A stretch of 64,000 bases of DNA from Anaerocolumna chitinilytica (GTDB taxonomy: Bacteria > Bacillota > Clostridia > Lachnospirales > Lachnospiraceae): NCBI RefSeq assembly GCF_014218355.1, contig NZ_AP023368.1, positions 996,001-1,060,000 on the forward strand. Direction: 5' to 3'. Below, piece by piece: positions 55,004 through 63,859 of the stretch; position 1 is the stretch's first letter; each line of letters begins with the position of its first letter. The position numbers were made by a program, and so were the translations under genes. Below the pieces are notes generated by a model that saw nothing but the letters and a program-made list of their open reading frames with translations, was not told where the DNA came from and made no database searches.

Positions 55004-55723
55004 CTGAGAGAACTAGATTACAAGGCTTTGGAAGCCGCGCAGAATGAAGAAGTATTGAATTCTTTCATTGAACAGAATGAGAGAATTATTTTGCATGTGG
55101 CGTCAAAGGTTTCAGGGCATTACATTACAAAAAGCGACGATGAATGGGCTATAGCCTTAACTGCTTTTGTACAGGCTGTGAAAGAGTATGATTTGAATAA
55201 AGGGAATTTTATAAGCTTTGCTAAATTGGTTGTCCAAAGGCGGTTAATCGATTATATCCGGCAGCAGATGAAATACAAACCGGAAGTAACGGTAAATCCG
55301 GTAACTTTTGATATGGATTCAGAAGAGGAAGAAGACGATAAAGTTCGATATGCAATTACGAAAAAATCAATGGAGACCGGCGGCAAGGATAGCCTTGTGC
55401 TGGAAATCAATACAGTTAATGAGAATTTGAAAGAATATGGTTTTTCTTTTTTTGATTTAACAAAATGTTCCCCCAAAGCCGCAAAAACAAAAAGCGCCTG
55501 TGCAAGGGTTATTCATTTCTGCGTTCAAGACCCTATGATAATAACTGTCTTAAAGAATACAAAATTACTGCCCGTAAAAATTCTTGAAAAAAATACGAAA
55601 GTACCCCGAAAAATTATAGAGCGGCATCGAAAATATATAATAGCAGCCATAGTGATACTTTCCGGAGAGTATCTTGAACTTGCAGAATATCTGCGTTACA
55701 TCAGAGAGGAGAAAATACAATGA
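55004..55723 (+). CDS. sigI: RNA polymerase sigma-I factor
   Basis: The protein has sigma region 2 (DEWAIALTAFVQAVKEYDLNKGNFISFAKLVVQRRLIDYIRQQ), a charged linker, and a C-terminal DNA-binding segment of the SigI type (ILEKNTKVPRKIIERHRKYIIAAIVILSGEYLELAEYLR). The best start is a CTG at 55004 with GGGAGGG seven bases ahead (239 residues, beginning M/L-RELDYKALEAAQ). The TTG at 55028 has no ribosome site. It overlaps rsgI by four bases (ATGA), the standard sigI-rsgI layout. Confidence 0.9.
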   Translation: MRELDYKALEAAQNEEVLNSFIEQNERIILHVASKVSGHYITKSDDEWAIALTAFVQAVKEYDLNKGNFISFAKLVVQRRLIDYIRQQMKYKPEVTVNPVTFDMDSEEEEDDKVRYAITKKSMETGGKDSLVLEINTVNENLKEYGFSFFDLTKCSPKAAKTKSACARVIHFCVQDPMIITVLKNTKLLPVKILEKNTKVPRKIIERHRKYIIAAIVILSGEYLELAEYLRYIREEKIQ

Positions 55724-57156
55724 AATCAATAGTAGTTGAAATAAAAGGTAAATATGCAGCAATACTGTCTGATGATGGCAGCGTAACGAAAATCAGAAAC
55801 CATAATTATGCAGTTGGTCAGGAAGTTCTGCTGGAAAAGGCAGGCTATCAGCCCAAAGCTGATAACGGCTTACTGCTGCAAGAAAAGGAAAAGGGTATGA
55901 TCATGAACAAACTACATATTACAAAAAAATTGGCAGTATGCGCGGCTTGCGTGGTATTATTACTATTATGTTCCGGCACCGTGGCATGGGCATATACATC
56001 ACCATATTCCTATGTCAGCCTGGATGTAAATCCCTCAATCTATTACACCTTAAATCGCTTTGACCAGGTAATCAATGTAAAAGCGGTAAATGATGATGGA
56101 AAAGTCATATTAGAAAAAATTAATATATCAGGTTTGAAATATAAATCTATTGAAAAAGCAATTCTGTCCACCGTACAAGAAATTACAAAAGAAGGTTATT
56201 TTACAAGAGACTATACCCAGACAGTTACCGGTTCAGCTATTCAGGTTCCGGACAGTACAAACACCGGAACAAACGTAGTTACCGGTTCAGCCATTCAGGT
56301 TCCGGGAAGTACAAATACAGTTACCGGTTCAGCAATCTCCATCGATGGAGGTATCGTAATTACTGTTTCCAGTGGTAATGCAAAATTATCCCATGGACTT
56401 GTTAAGGATATACGTAAGTCAGTCAAAGATTTTGTGAAGGAAAATGTTGTGGTTGAGGTTTCTAGTGTAGGACTAGACCGTGTAAAGGAAGCAAGAGAAC
56501 TTGGAGTGACACCGGGTAAATTAAATCTAGTTGAAAAATTAAAGAAGAGTGCAGCTGACCCTGAAAGCATTGTCATTGAGGAATGGTTAGATAAGCCTGT
56601 AAAAGTTATTATGCAAGAAATCAAGAAGAATAAAAAAGCAGCAGTTACTGCCGATGAGACAGCCGAGGTGAAAACTCAGGAGGATACTGACAGCGGCAAC
56701 ACAGATATCGATAAAGTGAAGGAAGAAAAAAAGAATACAGATAAAATAGATAACAAAAAAGTGAAAAAAGAAAAGGTCAAGAAAGAGAAAGACGATAAAG
56801 AAAATATCACAAACAGTGATAAAGACAAAGAGGATACCATCAAGTCACAAGATAAAAAAGAAAATGTAAAGAGTGAAAAAGCTTCAGATAAAATTGAAAA
56901 AAAGGAACTGAAAAAACAATCAAAAGAAGCACTCAAGGCTAAGAAAGAGGAAGAGAAAGAGCAAAAAGCCGAGACAAAAGATCAGAAAAAGTATGAAAAA
57001 GATACAGAGAAATCACAATACAGCGGAGACATTAAGGATGAGGAGGAACAGGATGACCAGGGTAATAGTAATAAGTCCAATGGAGAATCCTATGGTAAAT
57101 ACAAAAGCAGTGAATCCTCCGATTCAAAATCGGAAAAGAATCCCCAGCACAAATAG
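55720..57156 (+). CDS. rsgI: RsgI-type membrane anti-sigma-I factor
   Basis: The 478-residue protein has a cytoplasmic RsgI N-domain (residues 1-50, IVVEIKGKYAAILSDDGSV), a membrane segment (70-92) and the conserved extracellular SLDVNPSI near 100-107. The Asn104-Pro105 bond is the known self-cleavage site in this family. Then come three VTGSAI-type repeats (about 165-210) and a tail of about 170 residues made almost wholly of Lys, Glu, Asp, Ser. There is no carbohydrate-binding module, unlike many clostridial RsgI proteins. Confidence 0.92.
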   Translation: MKSIVVEIKGKYAAILSDDGSVTKIRNHNYAVGQEVLLEKAGYQPKADNGLLLQEKEKGMIMNKLHITKKLAVCAACVVLLLLCSGTVAWAYTSPYSYVSLDVNPSIYYTLNRFDQVINVKAVNDDGKVILEKINISGLKYKSIEKAILSTVQEITKEGYFTRDYTQTVTGSAIQVPDSTNTGTNVVTGSAIQVPGSTNTVTGSAISIDGGIVITVSSGNAKLSHGLVKDIRKSVKDFVKENVVVEVSSVGLDRVKEARELGVTPGKLNLVEKLKKSAADPESIVIEEWLDKPVKVIMQEIKKNKKAAVTADETAEVKTQEDTDSGNTDIDKVKEEKKNTDKIDNKKVKKEKVKKEKDDKENITNSDKDKEDTIKSQDKKENVKSEKASDKIEKKELKKQSKEALKAKKEEEKEQKAETKDQKKYEKDTEKSQYSGDIKDEEEQDDQGNSNKSNGESYGKYKSSESSDSKSEKNPQHK

Positions 57157-57179
57157 TATTAAAATATAAGATCTAAAGC

Positions 57180-57226
57180 AAGAGCTGTTTCAAACTAAGA
57201 ATAATTAGTTTTGAAACAGCTTTTGT
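57180..57226 (+). terminator. Terminator after sigI-rsgI
   Basis: AGCTGTTTCAAA...CTA pairs with TAG...TTTTGAAACAGCT, with one bulged base, and is followed by TTTTGTTA. Confidence 0.85.
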
Positions 57227-57229
57227 TAT

Positions 57230-57256
57230 GAAACAGCCAATTATTTGTCAGGATTA
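57230..57256 (+). repeat. Outer direct repeat, left copy
   Basis: 27 bases starting GAAACAGCCAATTAT and ending AGGATTA; matches 58530-58555 in the same orientation with three substitutions and one indel. Confidence 0.8.
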
Positions 57257-57282
57257 GAGCCTGTGAAATTTTTCTGTAAATT
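57257..57282 (+). repeat. Inverted repeat, left copy
   Basis: 26 bases with form GAGCCTGTGA, six variable bases, TCTGTAAATT. Inverted partner at 58503-58528. It adjoins the direct repeat. Confidence 0.85.
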
Positions 57283-57604
57283 AGGAGTTCTATGATAATT
57301 ATTAGAGCAGATGGAGACTTATGTGAGTGCCATCTGCTCTTTGAATATATATTCAATAGTGTTCATTGTCAATATAGGATTGTATTATTCGAGTATTTTG
57401 GTAAAATAAAGAAAACGACAAATCGGAATTGACCGAGCTGATGCACTTGATAAAAAACATAGCTTAATGATAGAACATGGGAATTTTTACCATGATCATA
57501 AAAATAAGTGATATACTTATGTTTCCAAGCATACAAACAAAAAGAGCCGTAATGATATCGAGTACAATTTATGAAAAAAGAGACAAGAAAGAAAGTTAAT
57601 AGAA
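57283..57604. other. Intergenic stretch with a hairpin and a palindrome
   Basis: An 11-bp perfect stem (57304-57314 with 57330-57340) is followed directly by the perfect palindrome TTGAATATATATTCAA (57341-57356). The rest, to the MBL gene, is AT-rich with no gene. The hairpin could terminate transcription entering the repeat-bounded unit. Confidence 0.6.
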
Positions 57605-58411
57605 ATGAAAATGAATGAAAAAGGCCAAATGGTAGCACCGGCTACCTGTAGGATGACAGCCGAAGATTTTGAAAATAAAGATGGAACAAGTGTATATTGG
57701 TTAGGTGGTGGAGGAGCCATGATAAACAGTCAGGGCACAATCATCATGATTGATCCCGTATTGGAAGGGTTTGATATGCCGTTATTAATTGATATACCGA
57801 TTTTACCACAAGAAGTACCCGAGGTGGATGCGGTTCTGGTTTCCCATTCAGATAGTGATCATTATTCCAGAGTTACCTGTAAGAACTTGAAATCTGTGTG
57901 CAAAGCATATCATACAACGCTCTATGTGGCTTCATTAATGAAGGAAGAGTGTGACATTGATGGAAATGGGCATGATATAGCAGAACATATTCAAGTGGGA
58001 GAGATAGACATAGAACTGACACCTGCAGATCACGCCTGGCAGAGATTGTATGAAAGCTATAATTACCGAGTATGGGAAGACAGAGAATGTTGTGGATTTT
58101 ATTTGCGTACAAGAGATGCAAAAATCTGGTATGTTGGAGATTCTAGATTAATGGAATGTCAGCTACACATGGATTCGCCGGATGTAATACTCTTTGATTT
58201 CTCAGATAATTATGTACATATTGGTTTGGAGAATGCATACAAACTAGCCAATACGTATCCTGATGCGAAGCTTGTGCTGATTCATTGGGGAACAATAGAT
58301 GCACCGAATGAGAAAGCATTTAATGGCAATCCGCAGAATATCATCGATCATGTAGTCAATCCAGAGCGCGTAATTGTACTGGCACCAGGCCAGGAATACA
58401 AGATTCATTAA
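57605..58411 (+). CDS. MBL-fold metallohydrolase
   Basis: The 268-residue protein has the metal motif HSDSDH (81-86; HxHxDH with Asp for the second His), downstream ADHAWQ, YVGDS and IHWGT. This resembles UlaG-type lactonases and YycJ/RomA relatives that act on lactones or phosphodiesters; the substrate is not clear. It has no signal peptide and only a weak ribosome site (GAAAG), with ATGs at 57605 and 57611. It lies inside a unit bounded by inverted and direct repeats. Confidence 0.88.
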   Translation: MKMNEKGQMVAPATCRMTAEDFENKDGTSVYWLGGGGAMINSQGTIIMIDPVLEGFDMPLLIDIPILPQEVPEVDAVLVSHSDSDHYSRVTCKNLKSVCKAYHTTLYVASLMKEECDIDGNGHDIAEHIQVGEIDIELTPADHAWQRLYESYNYRVWEDRECCGFYLRTRDAKIWYVGDSRLMECQLHMDSPDVILFDFSDNYVHIGLENAYKLANTYPDAKLVLIHWGTIDAPNEKAFNGNPQNIIDHVVNPERVIVLAPGQEYKIH

Positions 58412-58446
58412 GAAAAGAGAAACTTCTAAATTGTTTTGCCATGATT

Positions 58447-58487
58447 AAAGGCCTCCTATGAATTTATTTTATCATAGAAGGCCTTTA
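58447..58487. terminator. Bidirectional terminator
   Basis: TAAAGGCCTCCTATGA and TCATAGAAGGCCTTTA pair with a single mismatch around an AT-rich loop. Confidence 0.78.
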
Positions 58488-58502
58488 CATCATACATTTA
58501 TG

Positions 58503-58528
58503 AATTTACAGAGTTTTCTCACAGGCTC
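58503..58528 (-). repeat. Inverted repeat, right copy
   Basis: On the minus strand it reads GAGCCTGTGA, six variable bases, TCTGTAAATT, so the 20 outer bases equal those of 57257-57282. Confidence 0.85.
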
Positions 58529-58529
58529 T

Positions 58530-58555
58530 GAAACTGTCAATTATCTGTAGGATTA
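58530..58555 (+). repeat. Outer direct repeat, right copy
   Basis: 26 bases starting GAAACTGTCAATTAT and ending AGGATTA; same orientation as 57230-57256. It covers the stop codon of the large subtilase. Confidence 0.8.
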
Positions 58556-61500
58556 TTTAATTCTTAATTTATATCTTTTGGTATAAGTACCTGCTTTCGC
58601 AGTTATATAAACAACACCTGGCTTTATAGCGGTTAGTTTACCGCTTTTTTCATCAATTACCGCAAGATTGGTGTTAGATAGGGAGTAAGTCACAGGCAGC
58701 TTTATACCATAAGCTCTAGCCTTATAAGTAAAACTAGTTCCTGTATTCAGTAGGGAAGCTTTTTTAGTAAATGTGATATAAGGTGTCTTAACGGTAAGGT
58801 TCAGCTTGTAGGTGGTAGAATTATTATTAACCGTAACCTTTACATTAATAGTTACCGTGCCGGAAGACAGTGCGTTTATAACCCCCTTTTGTGAAATGGT
58901 TGCAACTGCTTTATTCGTTGAGCTGTAAGTAATACGCAGGGTATCCTTATCTGTAATTTTAGAGGATAATTTTACTTTAACAGAGGTTGATTCCTTCGGA
59001 AATACGCTTGCAGAGGTAAGTGATACCTTAGCATTTTTGGAGTAATCTGGAGCTTTTGTCGGCGCTGGTGTCATAGTGGGTGTAGGTACGGTTGTTACAG
59101 TTGGTGTAGGGGTAGCCGTTACAATAGGGGTAGGAGTTATCGTATCAGTAGGTGAAGGAGTTATCGTATCAGTAGGTGAAGGAGTTATCGTACTAGTAGG
59201 TGAAGGAGATATTGTACTAGTAGGTGAAGGAGTTACTGTATCAGTAGGTGAAGGAGTTATTGTATTAGTGGGTGAAGGAGTTACAGTATCAGTGGGTGAG
59301 GGAGTTGCTGTATCAGTGGGTAAAGGAGTTACAGTATTAGTAGGTGCAGGAGTTATTGTAACAGTGGGTAAGGGAGTTACAGTATCAGTAGGTGAAGGGG
59401 TTATTGTATCAGTAGGTGAAGGAGTTACAGTATCAGTAGGTGAAGGGGTTATTGTATCAGTAGGTGAAGGAGTTACAGTATCAGTAGGTGAAGGAGTTAC
59501 TGTATCAGTAGGTGATAGAGTTGGTACATAGTTCCCAAGGTCAAAGCTCTCACTATTCATAGCATAATCGTATATAGTAACGGTGAGATTCGATAAAGAA
59601 AGATCGGAAAAAGGAAGATCTTCCTTGCTAAGGGTAAGTTCAGTATCCTTTCCCTTGGAATCCTCATCCAATAAAAATACTGCCGGAGAGTTTTCTTCAT
59701 CGGTCTTGTTATACAGCATAACAGCAGCTACATATTGATTATCCTGTACGGTGAGGCTTATGGAATCCTCTGTACTGTTAACGGCAAGGAGAGTCGGATT
59801 TTGTGTATCTATGGTTATTGGGAAGGTTAATTGGCTTCTGGTATTGTTCTGGCTATGATTAGAATAATCCAGTTCACCGTTAACGGTTAACGTAACGACA
59901 GAATTATTTGGCAGAGGGGCACCTTTACTGTCCCAACCATCATAAGATAAGGATAGATAGGTAGGAACAATTGCCTTTTCACTGGATTGATACTGGGTTT
60001 TTCTTTCATAAGGCAGAGATTTTGACAGCAAGGAATTTCCGTCTGCATCAGTTATCTGGTAATTTAAGGCTTTGGCATTTCGCAGAAGACTTAAGGCTGC
60101 AATATCAAGACTGTCGAAATTCCCGTCTTTATTTGGTGAGATAGCAATCTTATCGGTATCAGCGCAAGGTGCATAATAGTCATAATAATCAGAATACATG
60201 TAAGGATTATATTTTCCAATGAGAGAATAGGCATTATTATCGAAGGGATTCACACCAAGAAAACTGTAGCCTTCATCAATCTTGGAATAGAGAGCATGTA
60301 TATCTTGCTGGTAACCTTGAAGATTTGTTGCGGAACCAGAATCAAAAAGAGGCGCTTGGGTCCAGTCTCCATAAAAGCCCATAAAGGGAATAGATAAATC
60401 TACACCATCTGAAACTAGTGTTAAATACCCGTCAATGAAGATTCCGTTTTCAAAGGATGCATTAAGCTGCTGCTTGAGTTCTTCCTTCAAGGTAATTGTA
60501 ACATCAACAGTTAAATCTGCTTCCGAATTAAGCGTAATTGCGCTACCGGATACTACTGTGGCACCGTTTACAGAAATGGATACATCCGAATAGTCACTGA
60601 TGTCAGTTGGGGTATCATTCAGAACATTTCCATATGCTGTAGGGGTAACAGACTCGGATAAAACAACATTCTTTGGAACATAGGTGATTGCAGAACCTGA
60701 GATACTTCGAATGTGAAAGGATTTTGTAAAGGTGCCGGCTTTCTCTTTATCATCCCCTAAGTTTAACTTCGGCCTGCCATTGGCGTCCCCTTCTTCATCT
60801 GTGTACAGATATGCTCCGGAATTTATCGCATTATATACATTGACAATACCGCTGCCCTGTTTACGTGGTGAATATGGAATTCCTTCACTGTTATGGGAGG
60901 GTACTGCTGTACTCATAAGCAGATCAGTAGCAATAACAGCTTTTTCCGGAGAGGTCAAGAAATACTCGGTCTTCTCATTCAGATATTGCTTCATTAAAGC
61001 ATAAGCACCTGCAATATGAGGAGATGCCATGGAAGTACCACTCATGGAACCATATTTCCCATCAGGCAGAGTGGAGTAAATATTTTCTCCCGGAGCGGCT
61101 ATTTCAGGTTTTAATTTTAAATCCGGTGTTACACCCAAAGAAGAGAAGTCCGAAGGAGTATTCCCACGGCTGTCAGGGAATACAGCGGTTTCCCCTGATA
61201 TAGTTAGAATCTTGTTTTGGGCACTTCTAAGAAAATTGCCATCGGCTTGGGTAATGGAGACTGCAGGTATACTGTAGTCTGTAATAGCCATACTTATGGT
61301 GCCGGAGGTGTTGTTGCTGACAACGATTGCAGCAGCACCATGGTCCTTGGCATAAATTAGTTTATCATTAAAAGCTATCCCGCCCCGGTTAACAAGAGCT
61401 ATCTTACCGTCTACATTTATCCCGGCATAATCACTGTTATTACCGATGCCTGGGACAGGAACATATTCAATAGCACCGCCGGAAACTGCTGAAAGGGAAG

Positions 61501-62905
61501 AGAATAAGGGCTGGTCGCCGGCTGCGGTTTCCGTATAGGTTATTTTAGTACCATCAGTTTCAAAGTAATAAGCATGATAACTGGTGTTTACTACACTGGC
61601 AACGGATAGAGGTGTCATGTAAGTGGAAGGAGATCCGACAACTGAAGTATCGGGGTTCGACGAGAAAGCAGATCCATTAAAACCGTTTTGATAAGTACTG
61701 TTATAACTATTGCCGGCGGAAACTGCCATGGTTATGCCGGCACTCTCAACCCGATTATATACATCCGAAACAGAGGCCTCACCTTCATCCGTAAAGCCGC
61801 TGGAAGAACCAAGGCTCATGTTTATAACATCAGCACCTAGTACCACAGAATCTTCGATGGCAGCCAGGATATTTTCGGTAGAAGCGCCGGTATCTCCAAT
61901 CGTATCGCTGAAGACTTTCATTATCATAAGCTGAGCTTCCGGTGCGACGCCTGTAATATTATCAGAGTCTCCTTCGGGAGCTGCAACTGTACCGGCTACA
62001 TGGGTACCATGTTCATTATTATTTTTCACAATAGATTCAGGGCTTGGGACAACATTAATATCCTTATCCGCATAATCATAGGCATAGGGAATCTTGGTAT
62101 TAACAAAGGTGTTTGACACATCGGTAATACCTGATAAAAGACCGTTTGCACTGTTGGTCAGCCTTTCCTGCAAGAAAGAGGCATCCGCATATTTAGGACT
62201 TACCGGCATAACAGAAAATCCGGGGTGATTTACGTCAAGACCGGTATCAATAATTGCAACCGTTGTACCCTGGCCTTTATAATTTAGGTCCCAGAGCGCA
62301 CTGGCACCAATTGTATTGGTGCTGGAATCCATAACGGGATCTATCTTATTATAGAGAGGAGCTACATAGGCTGTCTTTACACCGCTTATCTTTTTTATGG
62401 TATCAATTGCACCATAATTTATTCGAATTGCAAAACCATTCATTATGGTAGTATAGTGATACAGTACATCTGATGCAGTGTTCAATGTTTTTTTATGAGA
62501 TATTTGATTGATTACATTATCTTGCTGGGTTCTTAGTTCAGATGTGATGGCATCTGCCTGGGCAGACTTGCTAAATTCATCAAAGCTGCTATAAGAGCCG
62601 GTTCGCATCTGTACATCACTTCCAATATACCGGTCCAGGAGAGGAGAACCATCCAGCTCAACAATGACAGTGACCAGCTTATTCTTGTCAGGAATATCGC
62701 TGTTATGATACCCTTTCAGACCACCGGGTATGGTATTTGGCTTTTTACTGCCGGTGACGGCAGCGGCGGTTGTGGCATTTCCTTGACTGGCAGAAATACC
62801 TTCCATGGTATCCGCTAAGATTACCGGATAAGCAAAAGGATTTGCCAGCGCTGAGGTAACTGTCAGCACAATAGCTGTAAGTACCGCTGTGACTTTCTTT
62901 TTCAT
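58553..62905 (-). CDS. Large secreted S8 serine peptidase (lactocepin/C5a-peptidase-like)
   Basis: The 1450-residue protein has a signal peptide (to about 31), a propeptide, and a subtilase domain with Asp220 (VAIIDTGLDVNHPGF), His299 (NEHGTHVAG) and Ser near 621 (GSMSGTSMASPHIAGA). A PA domain (NVDGKIALVNRGGIAFNDK) is inserted between His and Ser. Then come Fn3-like domains, a Thr/Pro octapeptide region, and two Ig-like BIG2-type domains at the C-terminus (VSLTSASVFPKESTSVKVKL; GKLTAIKPGVVYITAKAG). No LPxTG motif is seen. It likely degrades extracellular protein. I prefer the ATG at 62905 because the one at 62911 abuts the GAGGG site. Confidence 0.92.
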   Translation of the reverse strand: MKKKVTAVLTAIVLTVTSALANPFAYPVILADTMEGISASQGNATTAAAVTGSKKPNTIPGGLKGYHNSDIPDKNKLVTVIVELDGSPLLDRYIGSDVQMRTGSYSSFDEFSKSAQADAITSELRTQQDNVINQISHKKTLNTASDVLYHYTTIMNGFAIRINYGAIDTIKKISGVKTAYVAPLYNKIDPVMDSSTNTIGASALWDLNYKGQGTTVAIIDTGLDVNHPGFSVMPVSPKYADASFLQERLTNSANGLLSGITDVSNTFVNTKIPYAYDYADKDINVVPSPESIVKNNNEHGTHVAGTVAAPEGDSDNITGVAPEAQLMIMKVFSDTIGDTGASTENILAAIEDSVVLGADVINMSLGSSSGFTDEGEASVSDVYNRVESAGITMAVSAGNSYNSTYQNGFNGSAFSSNPDTSVVGSPSTYMTPLSVASVVNTSYHAYYFETDGTKITYTETAAGDQPLFSSLSAVSGGAIEYVPVPGIGNNSDYAGINVDGKIALVNRGGIAFNDKLIYAKDHGAAAIVVSNNTSGTISMAITDYSIPAVSITQADGNFLRSAQNKILTISGETAVFPDSRGNTPSDFSSLGVTPDLKLKPEIAAPGENIYSTLPDGKYGSMSGTSMASPHIAGAYALMKQYLNEKTEYFLTSPEKAVIATDLLMSTAVPSHNSEGIPYSPRKQGSGIVNVYNAINSGAYLYTDEEGDANGRPKLNLGDDKEKAGTFTKSFHIRSISGSAITYVPKNVVLSESVTPTAYGNVLNDTPTDISDYSDVSISVNGATVVSGSAITLNSEADLTVDVTITLKEELKQQLNASFENGIFIDGYLTLVSDGVDLSIPFMGFYGDWTQAPLFDSGSATNLQGYQQDIHALYSKIDEGYSFLGVNPFDNNAYSLIGKYNPYMYSDYYDYYAPCADTDKIAISPNKDGNFDSLDIAALSLLRNAKALNYQITDADGNSLLSKSLPYERKTQYQSSEKAIVPTYLSLSYDGWDSKGAPLPNNSVVTLTVNGELDYSNHSQNNTRSQLTFPITIDTQNPTLLAVNSTEDSISLTVQDNQYVAAVMLYNKTDEENSPAVFLLDEDSKGKDTELTLSKEDLPFSDLSLSNLTVTIYDYAMNSESFDLGNYVPTLSPTDTVTPSPTDTVTPSPTDTITPSPTDTVTPSPTDTITPSPTDTVTPLPTVTITPAPTNTVTPLPTDTATPSPTDTVTPSPTNTITPSPTDTVTPSPTSTISPSPTSTITPSPTDTITPSPTDTITPTPIVTATPTPTVTTVPTPTMTPAPTKAPDYSKNAKVSLTSASVFPKESTSVKVKLSSKITDKDTLRITYSSTNKAVATISQKGVINALSSGTVTINVKVTVNNNSTTYKLNLTVKTPYITFTKKASLLNTGTSFTYKARAYGIKLPVTYSLSNTNLAVIDEKSGKLTAIKPGVVYITAKAGTYTKRYKLRIK
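59075..59523 (-). repeat. Thr/Pro octapeptide coding repeats
   Basis: About 16 clean 24-base units encode variants of SPTDTVTP, with three degenerate units at the end. They form an extended wall-spanning linker in the subtilase. The open plus-strand frame here is an antisense shadow. Confidence 0.9.
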
Positions 62906-62911
62906 ATTCAT

Positions 62912-62981
62912 CCCTCTTTCTTAATAAGATTGCCAGGTCATGATGATAATCACAGCTGATTTTATCATTAGAAAGAGAGGG
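62912..62981 (-). promoter_or_regulatory. Hairpin that could mask the subtilase ribosome site
   Basis: The minus-strand ribosome site region AGAAAGAGGG (62912-62921) is complementary to CCCTCTCTTTCT (62970-62981) apart from two extra bases. A second small stem (TGATAA with TTATCA) lies within the loop. The anti-ribosome-site arm begins seven bases after the stop of the small frame at 62988-63062. Confidence 0.5.
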
Positions 62982-62987
62982 AGCGAT

Positions 62988-63062
62988 TTAAGAACGGGAA
63001 CAACGTAAGCTTATGTGCACCATTTGCCTGATATATGTAGGAATACTCCATTGTAGTCCCAT
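62988..63062 (-). CDS. Possible 24-residue leader peptide
   Basis: ATG at 63062 follows GGAGGG by nine bases; the peptide begins MGLQWSIPTYIRQMV and ends LRCSRS. A promoter-like pair just upstream would start the RNA at or near this ribosome site, so the two signals do not fit together perfectly. It is a candidate upstream reading frame of the subtilase. Confidence 0.35.
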   Translation of the reverse strand: MGLQWSIPTYIRQMVHISLRCSRS

Positions 63063-63078
63063 TTTTAAAATCCCTCCT

Positions 63079-63107
63079 ATTATAACATGTACAATGATAT
63101 ATGGCAA
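63079..63107 (-). promoter_or_regulatory. Candidate promoter of the subtilase
   Basis: On the minus strand TTGCCA (63102-63107) and TATAAT (63079-63084) are spaced 17 bases. The predicted start falls near 63072. Confidence 0.65.
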
Positions 63108-63182
63108 TAAATGGAAATTATAATATAATGACAAAAACTTTGAAAAATCTATAAGAATTTCCTTAATTTTCTTTACAACAAA

Positions 63183-63230
63183 CACCTGATAAAAAATAGC
63201 CGGTTGATTACCGGCTATTTTTGTCAGGTG
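63183..63230 (-). terminator. Terminator after the ECF S-component gene
   Basis: AAAAATAGCCGGT (63192-63204) pairs perfectly with ACCGGCTATTTTT (63210-63222). An outer CACCTGA/TCAGGTG pair extends it. The rest of the stretch 63231-63316 is featureless. Confidence 0.88.
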
Positions 63231-63316
63231 CGTATAGGTTCTTCTAAATGATTCGTCAGTGTTTTACTGAGATTGTAATAATAAAATAATTGTGATATGA
63301 TGAAATTCTGGAAGAA

Positions 63317-63859
63317 TTATTTGCGGGTTTGATAAAGGCTTTCCCTTAACAGGGGGATTTTCCCCATGACAGGCTGCAGCAGTGCGGCGCCTATGATACC
63401 AAAAGCAGTTTGTACCACGTTAAAAGGAATATCCACTAAGGCTGCAACAGGTCCCATACCGAGAACGAAAGCAGAGAATAGATAATAACCGGCAACCACT
63501 ATAATGCCTCCGCTGATTCCGCCTAGAATAACTGCCAGTATATTTTCGCCTCTGGGTAAAGGTAATTTTAATATTAGATGATAGACTATACCGCCGGCTA
63601 AGGCTGCCAGAGCTTTAATGATAAGAGTTGCAGGTGCAAAGCCCATATAGCCGGAGAATACATCTGCAAGCATGGAGCCGATTCCTGCGGACACGCTGCC
63701 ATAAAAGGGTCCTAAAAAAATCCCGCTAAGCAAGACCATTCCGTCTCCGAAGTGGATATACCCAAAGGCAGGTGTAGGAATATGGATTATCATGGTTGCA
63801 ATACAAGTCAAAGCAGCCATCAGTGCTGAGAGTATTAGGTTAATTAATTTTTTATTCAT
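63317..63859 (-). CDS. ECF transporter S component (substrate-binding membrane subunit)
   Basis: The 180-residue protein has about six membrane segments and the conserved stretch IPTPAFGYIHFGDGMVLLSGIFLGPFYG, then GIGSMLADVFSGYMGFAPATLIIKALAALAGG. This family of energy-coupling factor S components takes up vitamins or related small molecules, using a shared EcfAAT module encoded elsewhere. The vitamin cannot be assigned. AGGAGG precedes the ATG. The last 141 bases of the window show no riboswitch or promoter that I can support. Confidence 0.88.
   Translation of the reverse strand: MNKKLINLILSALMAALTCIATMIIHIPTPAFGYIHFGDGMVLLSGIFLGPFYGSVSAGIGSMLADVFSGYMGFAPATLIIKALAALAGGIVYHLILKLPLPRGENILAVILGGISGGIIVVAGYYLFSAFVLGMGPVAALVDIPFNVVQTAFGIIGAALLQPVMGKIPLLRESLYQTRK

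Noticed and set aside
59076..59531. Val/Gly-rich plus-strand frame opposite the Thr/Pro repeats
   Set aside because: Antisense shadow of the repeat region in the subtilase gene.
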